Positions 53,473 through 62,283 of a stretch of 64,000 bases of DNA are shown here, one piece after another. Source of the DNA: Flavicella sediminum. Its GTDB lineage: Bacteria; Bacteroidota; Bacteroidia; Flavobacteriales; Flavobacteriaceae. The first letter of the stretch is position 1. Every line of letters begins with the position of its first letter. The stretch lies in NCBI RefSeq assembly GCF_006381105.1, contig NZ_VDET01000002.1, positions 1,029,578-1,093,577 of the forward strand. Reading direction: 5' to 3'. The notes beneath the pieces were generated by a model. It worked only from the letters and a program-made list of their open reading frames with translations, ran no database searches and was not told the DNA's origin. A program made the position numbers and the translations under genes.

Positions 53473-53505
53473 GTGTAATTGAAAATTCATTTTTAACAAT
53501 TACAC
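53473..53505. promoter_or_regulatory. Inverted repeat between sufB and sufC
   Basis: GTGTAATTG (53473-53481) and CAATTACAC (53497-53505) form a 9-base stem with a 15-base loop. There is no T run on the minus strand directly after it. It may be an mRNA processing stem inside the suf operon. Confidence 0.45.
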
Positions 53506-53524
53506 AGTTCAACGATTCAACGTT

Positions 53525-54973
53525 TTACCCAACCGATCCTTCTAAACTGATTTCTAATAATTTTTGTGCTTCTACAGCAAACTCCATTGGCAATTTATTC
53601 AATACATCTTTACTAAAACCATTTACAATTAAGGCAATGGCTTTTTCAGTATCAATTCCACGTTGGTTGCAATAAAACAGTTGGTCTTCACCAATTTTAC
53701 TTGTTGTTGCTTCGTGTTCTATTTGAGCTGTTGTATTTTTTGCTTCGATATATGGGAAGGTATGTGCTCCACATTGATCGCCCATTAGCAATGAATCACA
53801 TTGTGAAAAGTTACGTGCATTTTCTGCTCGAGCATTGATTTGTACCAATCCACGGTAACTATTTTGAGACTTACCTGCTGAAATTCCTTTTGAGATAATA
53901 GTACTCTTGGTGTTTTTACCTAAATGAATCATTTTGGTACCCGTATCTGCTTGTTGGAAGTTATTGGTAACTGCAATTGAATAAAATTCACCTACAGAAT
54001 TATCTCCTTTTAAAATACAAGAAGGATATTTCCATGTAACCGCAGAACCTGTTTCAACTTGTGTCCAAGAAACTTTTGCATTTGTTTCACACAACGCTCT
54101 CTTGGTTACAAAGTTATAAACACCACCTTTTCCTTCTTTATTTCCAGGGAACCAGTTTTGAACTGTTGAATATTTAATCTCTGCATCGTCCATTGCAATC
54201 AATTCTACAACGGCAGCATGCAATTGATTTTCATCTCTTGCAGGAGCAGTACAACCTTCTAAATAACTTACAAAACTACCTGCATCAGCAACAACCAAAG
54301 TACGTTCAAACTGCCCCGTACCTCCTTCGTTAATTCTAAAATACGTAGACAATTCCATTGGACATTTCACCCCTTTAGGAATATAGCAGAAAGATCCATC
54401 CGTAAATACGGCTGAATTTAAGGCTGCATAAAAATTGTCTGTTTTAGGAACTACAGAACCCATATACTTTTTCACCAACTCAGGATGTTCTTGAATGGCT
54501 TCAGAAATAGGCATAAAAATAATTCCTTTTTCACCCAAAGTCTTTTTGAAAGTAGTTGCTACAGAAACTGAATCGACAACGATATCAACCGCAACACCTT
54601 GCATTTTCTTTTGCTCATCCACAGAAATTCCTAATTTTCTGTACATCTCTAACAATTCTGGATCTACATCATCCAAACTTTTGTTAGGATCTGCTTTTTT
54701 AGGAGCTGAATAATAACTGATGGCTTGAAAATCTGGTTTTTCATAATGAACATTTGCCCACTCTGGCTCTTCCATTTCTTCCCAAATTCTAAAAGCATCC
54801 AATCGCCAGTCTGTCATCCATTCCGGCTCATTTTTCTTTTTTGAAATAGCACGAATCACATCTTCATTCAATCCTATTGGAAATGTATCTGATTCGATAT
54901 CTGTATAAAAACCATACTCATATTCTTGAGTTTCTAGTTCTTTCTTTAAATCGTCTTCTGTATACTTTGACAT
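53525..54973 (-). CDS. sufB: Fe-S cluster assembly protein SufB
   Basis: This 482-residue protein starts at the ATG giving [14 protein letters not shown]; a longer frame runs back into the sufA-like gene. Landmarks are [59 protein letters not shown] and [23 protein letters not shown], all SufB-typical. The conserved Cys region [14 protein letters not shown] is present. It is the main scaffold for nascent iron-sulfur clusters. Confidence 0.97.
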   Translation of the reverse strand: MSKYTEDDLKKELETQEYEYGFYTDIESDTFPIGLNEDVIRAISKKKNEPEWMTDWRLDAFRIWEEMEEPEWANVHYEKPDFQAISYYSAPKKADPNKSLDDVDPELLEMYRKLGISVDEQKKMQGVAVDIVVDSVSVATTFKKTLGEKGIIFMPISEAIQEHPELVKKYMGSVVPKTDNFYAALNSAVFTDGSFCYIPKGVKCPMELSTYFRINEGGTGQFERTLVVADAGSFVSYLEGCTAPARDENQLHAAVVELIAMDDAEIKYSTVQNWFPGNKEGKGGVYNFVTKRALCETNAKVSWTQVETGSAVTWKYPSCILKGDNSVGEFYSIAVTNNFQQADTGTKMIHLGKNTKSTIISKGISAGKSQNSYRGLVQINARAENARNFSQCDSLLMGDQCGAHTFPYIEAKNTTAQIEHEATTSKIGEDQLFYCNQRGIDTEKAIALIVNGFSKDVLNKLPMEFAVEAQKLLEISLEGSVG

Positions 54974-54989
54974 ATGCTTTCTATCTTTT

Positions 54990-55319
54990 TTAAAGAGAAA
55001 ATGATTCTCCACATCCACAAGTTCTGCTTGCGTTAGGATTGTTAAAAACAAAACCCGTTCCGTTCAATCCTCCTGAATATTCTAAAGTCGTTCCTATTAA
55101 ATACAAGAAACTCTTTTTATCTACAATAATTTTAACCCCGTTGTCTTCAAAAACCTTATCATCATCTTTTCGATTTTTATCAAAATCTAAATCATATGAC
55201 AAGCCTGAACACCCTCCACTTTTAACGCCTACTCTAACGAAATCAGTGGCCGCATCATAACCGTCATCGGCCATAAGCTCAACGACTTTCTTCTTCGCGA
55301 TATCTGAAACTTTTATCAT
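54990..55319 (-). CDS. HesB/IscA-family Fe-S carrier (SufA-like)
   Basis: This 109-residue A-type carrier has the three conserved cysteines: VKSGGCSG near residue 36 and the C-terminal CGCGESF. It begins with the usual [15 protein letters not shown] helix. It delivers clusters from the SUF scaffold to target proteins. It is the first gene of the minus-strand suf operon, 16 bases ahead of sufB. Confidence 0.94.
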   Translation of the reverse strand: MIKVSDIAKKKVVELMADDGYDAATDFVRVGVKSGGCSGLSYDLDFDKNRKDDDKVFEDNGVKIIVDKKSFLYLIGTTLEYSGGLNGTGFVFNNPNASRTCGCGESFSL

Positions 55320-55523
55320 AATGTTATTGCTTACCTAATTAAGTGACTGCAAAGATACAACTTGTTCCCTGTCTTTAGAACAAATCTAAGTTGTATTTAT
55401 TTATAGATTAATAGAGGTTCTTTATATAGAAACCTTACAGTACTAATTACAGTAATTTTACAAAAAGAAAAGCGGCCAGACTACCTGGCAAAATAGTGAT
55501 GTAAAAATAATATTCAGAGAACA

Positions 55524-56036
55524 TTACCAATTGAAAAACACACCTGTATAACCATTAAACTTATAACAATTGTTTTCTTGATATACCTCAACCAAATCAC
55601 AACGATACCTATAGGTTGCAGCCAATAGCACTCCCCAATTTTTATTAAAATGGTAACGAGTTTCTGCATTTACAGCGAAAGTAACACCTCGATAATCTTC
55701 AACATTTCGTATCAATCGACCTACTTCAGCTCCAATTAAAAAGCTGAAATTTTCAACAGCAATTCCAAATGGATTCTTGTAGTTGTAAAATGCAGAATAA
55801 CTAAAATAACCAATCTCCGAGAAATTTTCTAAGGAAAGTCCATACTCATGGGTTTCACCTGTAGCACCTAACCTAAAAACATAATTAAGTGCGCCTTGTT
55901 TACTGGTATCATAGGGGCCAGTAATTAACATTTTGGGATCTAAAGAAAGGGACAGAAAAACAGATTTCTGTGCGGTACAAACTATTTTGCATAGCAGTAA
56001 TGCAAAAAATAATACTAAGATTTTTTTTGTAATCAT
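55524..56036 (-). CDS. Exported hypothetical protein, possible small outer-membrane barrel
   Basis: This 170-residue protein has a signal peptide (MITKKILVLFFALLLCKIVCTAQ). The mature part alternates hydrophobic and polar residues with many Tyr and Phe and ends in NGYTGVFFNW, an outer-membrane terminal strand. I do not recognise a family. The likely location is the outer membrane. It is flanked by the suf operon and thiL with no evident link to either. Confidence 0.65.
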   Translation of the reverse strand: MITKKILVLFFALLLCKIVCTAQKSVFLSLSLDPKMLITGPYDTSKQGALNYVFRLGATGETHEYGLSLENFSEIGYFSYSAFYNYKNPFGIAVENFSFLIGAEVGRLIRNVEDYRGVTFAVNAETRYHFNKNWGVLLAATYRYRCDLVEVYQENNCYKFNGYTGVFFNW

Positions 56037-56286
56037 GGGGGTAGATTTAAATTAACTTTACTAAAGTTACGCCAAATACCCTGAAAATCAAAACGTTTGA
56101 TTAACATTTAAACAAATCTTAATATTCAAACAATAGAAAACGACTAACCAAATTATTTAAGCTTCAAATTAGTAATTTCGAAATCAGCATCCTATTTCAT
56201 ATTGTTATGTGCATCACATTTATGGACGAAAACAATTCAGAATTGAAAAAAAAGAAGGATTTTTGCAATTCACAAACAAGCGTACC

Positions 56287-57339
56287 ATGATAGAAGACAA
56301 ATCACAAAGCAGAACTAGTATCTCAGAATTAGGAGAATTTGGATTGATAAAACACCTAACGGAGCATTTTAAAGTTTCGCAAACTTCTACAATAAAAGCA
56401 GTTGGTGATGATGCTGCTGTTTTAGACCATACAAACAAAAAAACATTAATTACTACTGATTTATTATTAGAAGGAATCCACTTTAATTTGACCTATATGC
56501 CTTTAAAACATTTAGGTTACAAAGCCGTAATGGTCAATCTTTCTGACATATTCGCTATGAATGGAGAAGCAACGCAAATTACGGTTTCCATTGCCGTATC
56601 TAACCGTTTTCCGTTAGAAGCTTTGGAAGAGTTATATGCTGGAATTCAACTGGCTTGCGACACCTATGCCATTGATTTAATTGGTGGCGACACAACCTCT
56701 TCTCAAACGGGCTTATTAATTAGCATAACCGCTTTAGGAACCGCCAATGAAGAAGACATTGTTTATAGAGATGGTGCCAAAGAAAACGATTTATTAGTTG
56801 TTACTGGCGATTTAGGTGCTGCCTACCTCGGCTTTCAAGTTTTAGAAAGAGAGCGCCAAGTTTTTGACGTAAATCCAAATGCACAACCTGATTTAGATGA
56901 ATACACCTACCTAATAGAACGTCAACTAAAACCTGAAGCCAGAAAAGACGTTTCTAAACTTTTAAAAGATTTAGACGTAAAACCAACCAGTATGATTGAT
57001 GTTTCTGACGGGCTATCCTCTGAGATTATTCATTTATGCCAAAGCTCAAATGTGGGTTGTAATGTATATGAAGATAAGCTACCTTTAGATCCTCAAGTTA
57101 TTTCTACATCGGAAGAATTTAATATGGACAGTACGGTAGTTGCCCTAAACGGAGGTGAAGATTATGAGTTGCTATTTACTGTTGCTCAAACTGATTTCGA
57201 TAAAATAAAAGGAAATCCTAATTTCTCAATTGTTGGACATATGACTGATAAATCAGAAGGAATAAATTTGGTTACAAGAGCCAATCAAAAAATGGAGTTA
57301 ACAGCACAAGGCTGGGATGCTTTTTTAAAGAAAGAATAA
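56287..57339 (+). CDS. thiL: Thiamine-monophosphate kinase
   Basis: This 350-residue protein is taken from the ATG giving MIEDKSQSRTSISELGEFGLIKHL; the longer upstream frame has no family similarity. ThiL/PurM-fold landmarks are VGDDAAVLD, TTDLLLEGIHFNL, GYKAVMVNLSDIFAMNG, DLIGGDTTSS, VTGDLGAAYLG, MIDVSDGLSSEI and ALNGGEDYELLFT. It makes thiamine diphosphate from the monophosphate. I saw no TPP riboswitch upstream. A terminator follows directly. Confidence 0.96.
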   Translation: MIEDKSQSRTSISELGEFGLIKHLTEHFKVSQTSTIKAVGDDAAVLDHTNKKTLITTDLLLEGIHFNLTYMPLKHLGYKAVMVNLSDIFAMNGEATQITVSIAVSNRFPLEALEELYAGIQLACDTYAIDLIGGDTTSSQTGLLISITALGTANEEDIVYRDGAKENDLLVVTGDLGAAYLGFQVLERERQVFDVNPNAQPDLDEYTYLIERQLKPEARKDVSKLLKDLDVKPTSMIDVSDGLSSEIIHLCQSSNVGCNVYEDKLPLDPQVISTSEEFNMDSTVVALNGGEDYELLFTVAQTDFDKIKGNPNFSIVGHMTDKSEGINLVTRANQKMELTAQGWDAFLKKE

Positions 57340-57368
57340 ACAAAAAACGGCTATAAAACACAAACAAC

Positions 57369-57395
57369 CCCCTATCCAATCGGATAGGGGTTTTT
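57369..57395 (+). terminator. Terminator after thiL
   Basis: CCCCTATCC (57369-57377) pairs with GGATAGGGG (57382-57390) around AATC and is followed by five T. Confidence 0.92.
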
Positions 57396-57625
57396 AGTTG
57401 CTTCTAACTAAAAAACAAGAAAATATTAGCCCAATGTTTCTAAATCATTAGCTATAAAAAAGTAAAGTTATCAAACCGTTAAACCCATCGTCTAAAAGAA
57501 ATTTATAAGCGCTAATTAAAAAGAAACATCTATTTTAGCCTTGTGCGTTTGTAACAAATACTCACCCACATAAAGAAACTTGATACACCAATTTGCTACC
57601 CCCTTTGAATTGTAAAAATCAAGAC
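57396..57625. other. Noncoding leader or control region before GH1
   Basis: This belongs to the 339-base gap between thiL and GH1. I see no ORF, tRNA or known riboswitch. It is AT-rich and precedes a terminator-like hairpin, so it may be an untranslated leader. Confidence 0.4.
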
Positions 57626-57654
57626 AAAATATCTGCCAAACGGCGGATATTTTT
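57626..57654 (+). terminator. Terminator-like hairpin just before GH1, possible attenuator
   Basis: AAAATATCTGCC (57626-57637) pairs with GGCGGATATTTT (57642-57653), with one G-U pair and a 4-base loop, and the stem runs into T residues. It lies 24 bases before the GH1 start codon, while thiL already has its own terminator at 57369-57395. The TATTTTTG inside it (57648-57655) also fits a -7 box, so a promoter is the alternative reading. Confidence 0.5.
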
Positions 57655-57678
57655 GTTTAAAATAAAAATGAAGGTAAA

Positions 57679-59007
57679 ATGAAAAGAAAAGATTTTCCTA
57701 AAAAATTTGAGTGGGGAATAGCTTCTTCTGCCTACCAAACAGAAGGCGCTTGGAACATTGATGAAAAAGGACCATCTATATGGGATACCTTTACCAATGC
57801 CAAAAATTTTACCGAAGGGAATGGAAATACAGCAACCGACTTCTACCATAGTTACAAGGAAGATATTTTAAAAATTAAAGACTTGAATCTATCTTCATTT
57901 CGTTTTTCAATTTCTTGGTCACGAATTTTTCCTGACGGAATTGGAGCCCCAAACCCAAAAGGAGTTGCTTTTTACCATGCTGTTATTGCCACTTGTTTAG
58001 AACACAAAATTACACCTTGGGTAACACTTTACCACTGGGATTTACCTCAGAAACTAGAAGAAAAAGGCGGTTGGACCAATAGAGAAATACTACATTGGTT
58101 TGCACATTATGTTGAATTTTGTTCTTTAGAATACGGCGACAAAGTAAAAAATTGGATGGTATTAAATGAACCCATGAGTTATGTTGGTTTGGGCTATTTT
58201 TTAGGAGAACATGCGCCCGGCAAAACAGGACTCCAAAATTTTCTACCCGCCGCGCATCATACGGTTTTATGCCAGGCTATTGGCGGAAAAATTCTAAGAA
58301 AAAATAATAAAAACGCATGTATAGGAACAACATTCTCTTGCTCACAAGTGACTCCTAAGAATATTTTAAGAAGAAATTTAAATGCTGCAAAACGATTGGA
58401 CGCTCTATTAAATCGTTTTTTTATTGAACCAGCTTTAGGCTTAGGCTACCCTACTGAAAGTCTGCCCGGCTTAAAAAAAATTGAAAAATATTTTAAACCT
58501 GGAGATGAAGAATTAATGCAATTCGATTTTGATTTTATTGGTATTCAATACTATTTTAGAATTGTTGCACACTACAGCCTTTTTCCGCCTATTTTATTCG
58601 CCAAAGAAATTCCTGCCACAAAACGAAATGTTAAAACCAATACCATGGGCATGGAAATTTATCACAAAGGACTATATAAAATGCTGAAAAAATTCAGCAA
58701 ATACAAAGGTGTTAAAAACATATACATTACTGAAGCTGGAACTTGCCTAGAAGACAGCCTAAAAAACGGTACTATTAACGACAAGGAGCGCATTAAATAT
58801 TTCAAAAAAAACTTTAAACAAGTACTTAAAGCAATTGACAAAGGTATAAAAGTAAAGGGGTATTTTATTTGGACCTTGGTCGATAATTTTGAATGGGCGG
58901 AAGGCACAAAACCACGTTTTGGAATTATTCACAACGACTTTAAAACACAAGAAAGAAGATTTAAAAGATCTGCTTTATGGTTTCAAAAATTTTTAAGCAA
59001 AGACTAA
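57679..59007 (+). CDS. GH1 family beta-glucosidase, cytoplasmic
   Basis: This 442-residue protein has no signal peptide and starts MKRKDFPKKFEWGIASSAYQ. GH1 landmarks are TEGAWNIDEKGPSIWD, FSISWSRIFPDG, the acid/base Glu164 in VLNEPMSYVG and the C-terminal FIWTLVDNFEWAEG. The nucleophile Glu352 is present in ITEAGTC, but the residue after it is Ala instead of the usual Asn of TENG, which is unusual for an active GH1. It probably hydrolyses beta-glucosides inside the cell. It converges with the LuxR-type regulator, leaving six bases between stop codons. Confidence 0.93.
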   Translation: MKRKDFPKKFEWGIASSAYQTEGAWNIDEKGPSIWDTFTNAKNFTEGNGNTATDFYHSYKEDILKIKDLNLSSFRFSISWSRIFPDGIGAPNPKGVAFYHAVIATCLEHKITPWVTLYHWDLPQKLEEKGGWTNREILHWFAHYVEFCSLEYGDKVKNWMVLNEPMSYVGLGYFLGEHAPGKTGLQNFLPAAHHTVLCQAIGGKILRKNNKNACIGTTFSCSQVTPKNILRRNLNAAKRLDALLNRFFIEPALGLGYPTESLPGLKKIEKYFKPGDEELMQFDFDFIGIQYYFRIVAHYSLFPPILFAKEIPATKRNVKTNTMGMEIYHKGLYKMLKKFSKYKGVKNIYITEAGTCLEDSLKNGTINDKERIKYFKKNFKQVLKAIDKGIKVKGYFIWTLVDNFEWAEGTKPRFGIIHNDFKTQERRFKRSALWFQKFLSKD

Positions 59008-59013
59008 ATTCGT

Positions 59014-59778
59014 CTAGATCAAATTTACGTTTTGCTTAAAAAACGAAATCAACTCACCGGTAGACCCAATACTAAATTTTTTTAGAATATTTCGCCTATG
59101 CGTGTCTATGGTATGCTTGCTTAAAAATAATTTTTCTGCAATTTCATCACTATTCAAGTTCAATAGTAATAGCCGAATCACATCTCGTTCTCTATTTGTT
59201 ACCGCGCCTAGTAAATTTTTGGTAGACATATTTTTAAAAAACAAAGTTTCGTATTCATTGTTTTCATTTAAAAATTTAGCAGAGGCACAAATATCCATAT
59301 AAATAGAATCGTCAAAAACAGTATAATGCGCCAGTCCAATAACCGGTTTTCCTGATTGATCAAACTGCATTGGTGTGGTATTTTGAATTATATTGACATA
59401 ACCACCAGCTCCTTTTTTAATTCTATAATTCCAAGTATAACTCATTTTAGAGCGTTTTTCTTCAGGTAATTCAACCATGGTAAAATGCATCAAACTTTGC
59501 AAGCACTCCAACCAAAGCTTGATATCTTCTTCATGAAAAAGGGACCAAAAGAAATCCATTCCACCATCCATCATTTTTTGCTTGTCAATTCCTGTACACG
59601 CTGTAAAATTTTTACTGATGTATTCAAAGCTTTGATCTACAGTATTGGTAATGCAAAAAAAGGTAGACATGTTTGGATAGTAATAATCCAACTCAATTAA
59701 TTTTTTTATGTGTTCTTCTATTTCAATTCCCGAAAAGGTATCGAAAATATCTTTGTACTTATTCTTTATGTCATTCAT
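59014..59778 (-). CDS. PAS-LuxR family transcriptional regulator
   Basis: This 254-residue protein has an N-terminal PAS-like domain (about 35-165, with FEYISKNFTACTGIDKQ and WNYRIKKGAGGYVNIIQNTTP). The C-terminus is a LuxR/GerE helix-turn-helix (about 190-245, LTNRERDVIRLLLLNLNSDE and KLFLSKHTIDTHRRNILKKF, with V in place of L at the first position). There is no receiver domain, so it is not a standard response regulator. It is convergent with GH1 and may control it, but only position suggests that. Confidence 0.88.
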   Translation of the reverse strand: MNDIKNKYKDIFDTFSGIEIEEHIKKLIELDYYYPNMSTFFCITNTVDQSFEYISKNFTACTGIDKQKMMDGGMDFFWSLFHEEDIKLWLECLQSLMHFTMVELPEEKRSKMSYTWNYRIKKGAGGYVNIIQNTTPMQFDQSGKPVIGLAHYTVFDDSIYMDICASAKFLNENNEYETLFFKNMSTKNLLGAVTNRERDVIRLLLLNLNSDEIAEKLFLSKHTIDTHRRNILKKFSIGSTGELISFFKQNVNLI

Positions 59779-60199
59779 TCGTAGCAGGGAGCATTAGATG
59801 AACCTAAAATACTTATTTTTTGCACTCTTTAAAAATTAAAAGCAACTAAAAACAAATAATTACATCATATCGCTATCCAAAATAGCAGATATCAAAAAAG
59901 TTGACCCAATATTGATTCTAAAATCGATATTAGTTATTCTATTAAACACGAACCCCCAAATTAGTCACACTACTAACCTAGCAACAATCAAAGCTACTAT
60001 ATCCTCATTTAATGCATCAACTTCTTGATATCTGTACAACATAAAAGTTTAAATACCTCTACCTAAACAATATATTAAAGTTAATTGTTTACAAATCCCC
60101 ACACCATACTCATTGATGAGTAATTTAACTTGAAAATATTAAGAAAATAAAACACCTCAAACACATTCCTACTTTATAAGAAGGTTCTTTTATCAACAA
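59779..60199. other. Noncoding region upstream of the LuxR-type gene
   Basis: No gene is visible here. On the minus strand it holds TTGTTGCTAGG...TAGTGTG (59966-59987), shared with the GH17 promoter at 14.7 kb, followed after 21 bases by TAATTTG (59957-59963). The rest is AT-rich sequence without clear structure. Confidence 0.5.
59957..59987 (-). promoter_or_regulatory. Candidate promoter sharing a motif with the GH17 promoter
   Basis: The minus-strand TTGTTGCTAGG and TAGTGTG parts match 14698-14717 exactly except for a three-base insertion and one substitution. It lies about 180 bases upstream of the LuxR-type gene. Confidence 0.4.
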
Positions 60200-60229
60200 A
60201 AAAAGCGTCCAATTTTTTGGACGCTTTTT
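60200..60229 (-). terminator. Terminator after the ABC-F gene
   Basis: AAAAAGCGTCCAA (60200-60212) and TTGGACGCTTTTT (60217-60229) pair exactly around TTTT. On the minus strand a T run follows, so it ends the ABC-F transcript; it could also act on the plus strand. Confidence 0.9.
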
Positions 60230-60280
60230 CTAATTTCACCTGTAACTCACACAGAAATAGCTGCTCTAAAAAACTATTTA

Positions 60281-62155
60281 TTATTCTCCTTCCAATTTTG
60301 CGGAAAGTTCAAACCAGCGCTCTTCTTTTTGCTCTAGTTCTTCAATGGTTTTTTGTAATTTTACAGAAACTTCATTGATTTTATCATCGGCAACTTCTCC
60401 ATTGGCAAACTGTCCCTCAATCGTTTCTTTTTTTCGTTCTAATTTAGCAATGTCACTTTCTAAAGTTCCCCATTCGCGTTTTTCATTATAAGTCAGCTGA
60501 CCTTTCTTCTTTGCTTTTTCAACAGGTTTTTCAATTGCTCTTATCACCTCTTTTTTCTGTCCCCCTTCTTTAGGTTTTGAATCTTCATAAGCTCTAAAGT
60601 CAGAATAGTTTCCTGGGAAATTTTCTATCTCACCATGTCCTCTAAAAACAAACAAAGAATCTACAATTTTATCCATAAAGTATCTATCATGCGATACCAC
60701 AATTAAGTTTCCCGGGAAATCTAACAAAAAATTTTCTAGTACGTTTAAGGTAACAATATCCAAATCATTCGTTGGCTCATCCAATATTAAAAAATTCGGA
60801 TTTTGAATTAAAACAGCACATAAAAACAATCTTTTACGCTCTCCTCCACTTAATTTTTCAACAAAATCATACTGTCTTTTTCTATCAAACAAAAAACGTT
60901 CTAATAACTGACTTGCAGAAATTTTATTTCCTTTTGCCAAAGGAATGTATTCTCCAAATTCTTTGATGACTTCAATTACTTTTTGACCTTCTTTGGCTTG
61001 AATTCCATTTTGCGTATAATAACCGTATTTTACGGTTTCTCCCAAAATTACTTTTCCTTGATCTACCGGTTCTTTGTGTGTAATTAAATTTAAGAAACTA
61101 GATTTACCTGTTCCATTTTTTCCTATAATTCCAATACGTTCACCACGTTTAAAAACATATTCGAAATTGTCCAATATTTTTAAATCACCCCAAGATTTAG
61201 AAACTTTATGCATCTCAAGAATTTTACTTCCTAGGCGCTCCATACTAATTTCCAATTGCACCTTGTGCTCAATTCGTCTGTTATGCGCTTTTTCCTTTAT
61301 TTCGAAAAAATCATCAATACGAGATTTAGATTTTGTGGTTCTTGCTTTAGGCTGACGACGCATCCAATCCAATTCCTTTTTGAATAAATTTTTCGCTTTT
61401 TCTTGTACCACTTGCTCCAAGGCAATACGTTCTTCTTTTTTCTCTAAATAATAAGAATAACTTCCTTTGTAACGATACAATTCGCCACCATCTAGTTCTA
61501 TAATTTCATTACAAACTCTTTCTAAAAAGTAACGATCATGCGTAACCATAAACAAGGTCATTTTTTCTTTTTTGAAAAAAGCCTCTAACCATTCAATCAT
61601 TTCCAAATCCAAATGATTGGTAGGCTCATCTAAAATTAACAAATCAGGTTTGTTAATTAATACCGTAGCCAAACCTAAACGCTTTCTTTGCCCTCCAGAA
61701 AGCTTTCCTACTTTTAAATGAATGTCTTCAAATTTTAATTTTGTTAAAATCTGCTTGTATTGCGATTCAAAATCCCATGCATCGTATTGATCCATTAACT
61801 CAAAAGCTCTTTGATACGCATCTGCATCTTCAGGATTTTCTATGGCCTTTTCATACTCCTGAATTACTTTTAAGGTTGGGTTGTCTGAACTAAAAACCAC
61901 CTCTTCAATTGTTAAATTCGGATCAAATTCATCATTCTGCGCCAAATACGCCATATGAAGATCTTTCCTCATCACAACCTGCCCTGTATCAGAAGTATCT
62001 CTGCCTGTAATAATATTCAAAATAGAGGTTTTCCCCGTACCGTTTTTTGCGACAAAAGCTACTTTTTGGCCTTTGTTAATTCCAAAAGAAATATTGTCAA
62101 ACAACACGCGTTCTCCATATGCTTTGGAGATATTTTCTACTGATAAGTAATTCAT
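60281..62155 (-). CDS. ABC-F family ATPase (Uup-like)
   Basis: This 624-residue protein has two ABC ATPase domains in one chain and no membrane segments. Walker A motifs are AKNGTGKTSILN and GKNGTGKSSFLN, signatures LSGGQRKRLGLA and LSGGERKRLFLC, Walker B motifs LLILDEPTNHLD and FLILDEPTNDLD. A linker rich in charged residues joins them (about 245-300), and a C-terminal coiled coil (about 555-624) follows, as in Uup. ABC-F proteins act on the ribosome or on branched DNA. Antibiotic-resistance function cannot be inferred. Confidence 0.93.
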   Translation of the reverse strand: MNYLSVENISKAYGERVLFDNISFGINKGQKVAFVAKNGTGKTSILNIITGRDTSDTGQVVMRKDLHMAYLAQNDEFDPNLTIEEVVFSSDNPTLKVIQEYEKAIENPEDADAYQRAFELMDQYDAWDFESQYKQILTKLKFEDIHLKVGKLSGGQRKRLGLATVLINKPDLLILDEPTNHLDLEMIEWLEAFFKKEKMTLFMVTHDRYFLERVCNEIIELDGGELYRYKGSYSYYLEKKEERIALEQVVQEKAKNLFKKELDWMRRQPKARTTKSKSRIDDFFEIKEKAHNRRIEHKVQLEISMERLGSKILEMHKVSKSWGDLKILDNFEYVFKRGERIGIIGKNGTGKSSFLNLITHKEPVDQGKVILGETVKYGYYTQNGIQAKEGQKVIEVIKEFGEYIPLAKGNKISASQLLERFLFDRKRQYDFVEKLSGGERKRLFLCAVLIQNPNFLILDEPTNDLDIVTLNVLENFLLDFPGNLIVVSHDRYFMDKIVDSLFVFRGHGEIENFPGNYSDFRAYEDSKPKEGGQKKEVIRAIEKPVEKAKKKGQLTYNEKREWGTLESDIAKLERKKETIEGQFANGEVADDKINEVSVKLQKTIEELEQKEERWFELSAKLEGE

Positions 62156-62283
62156 TTAATTTGTATTAAGCTTTGATATAGGTATTCCTTGCAAAGAAAC
62201 GATTATTTCATTTATCAATACTGCTAGAAATTCGATTTAAATAACATAAATTGCATACCCAATACAATTTGCCTCAATTTTTC

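Noticed and set aside
55475-55489. GCCAG/CTGGC hairpin downstream of the exported hypothetical gene
   Set aside because: Only five base pairs and no T tract; too weak to call a terminator.
56037-56286. Possible TPP riboswitch before thiL
   Set aside because: The conserved thi-box core was not found in the 250 bases upstream of thiL.
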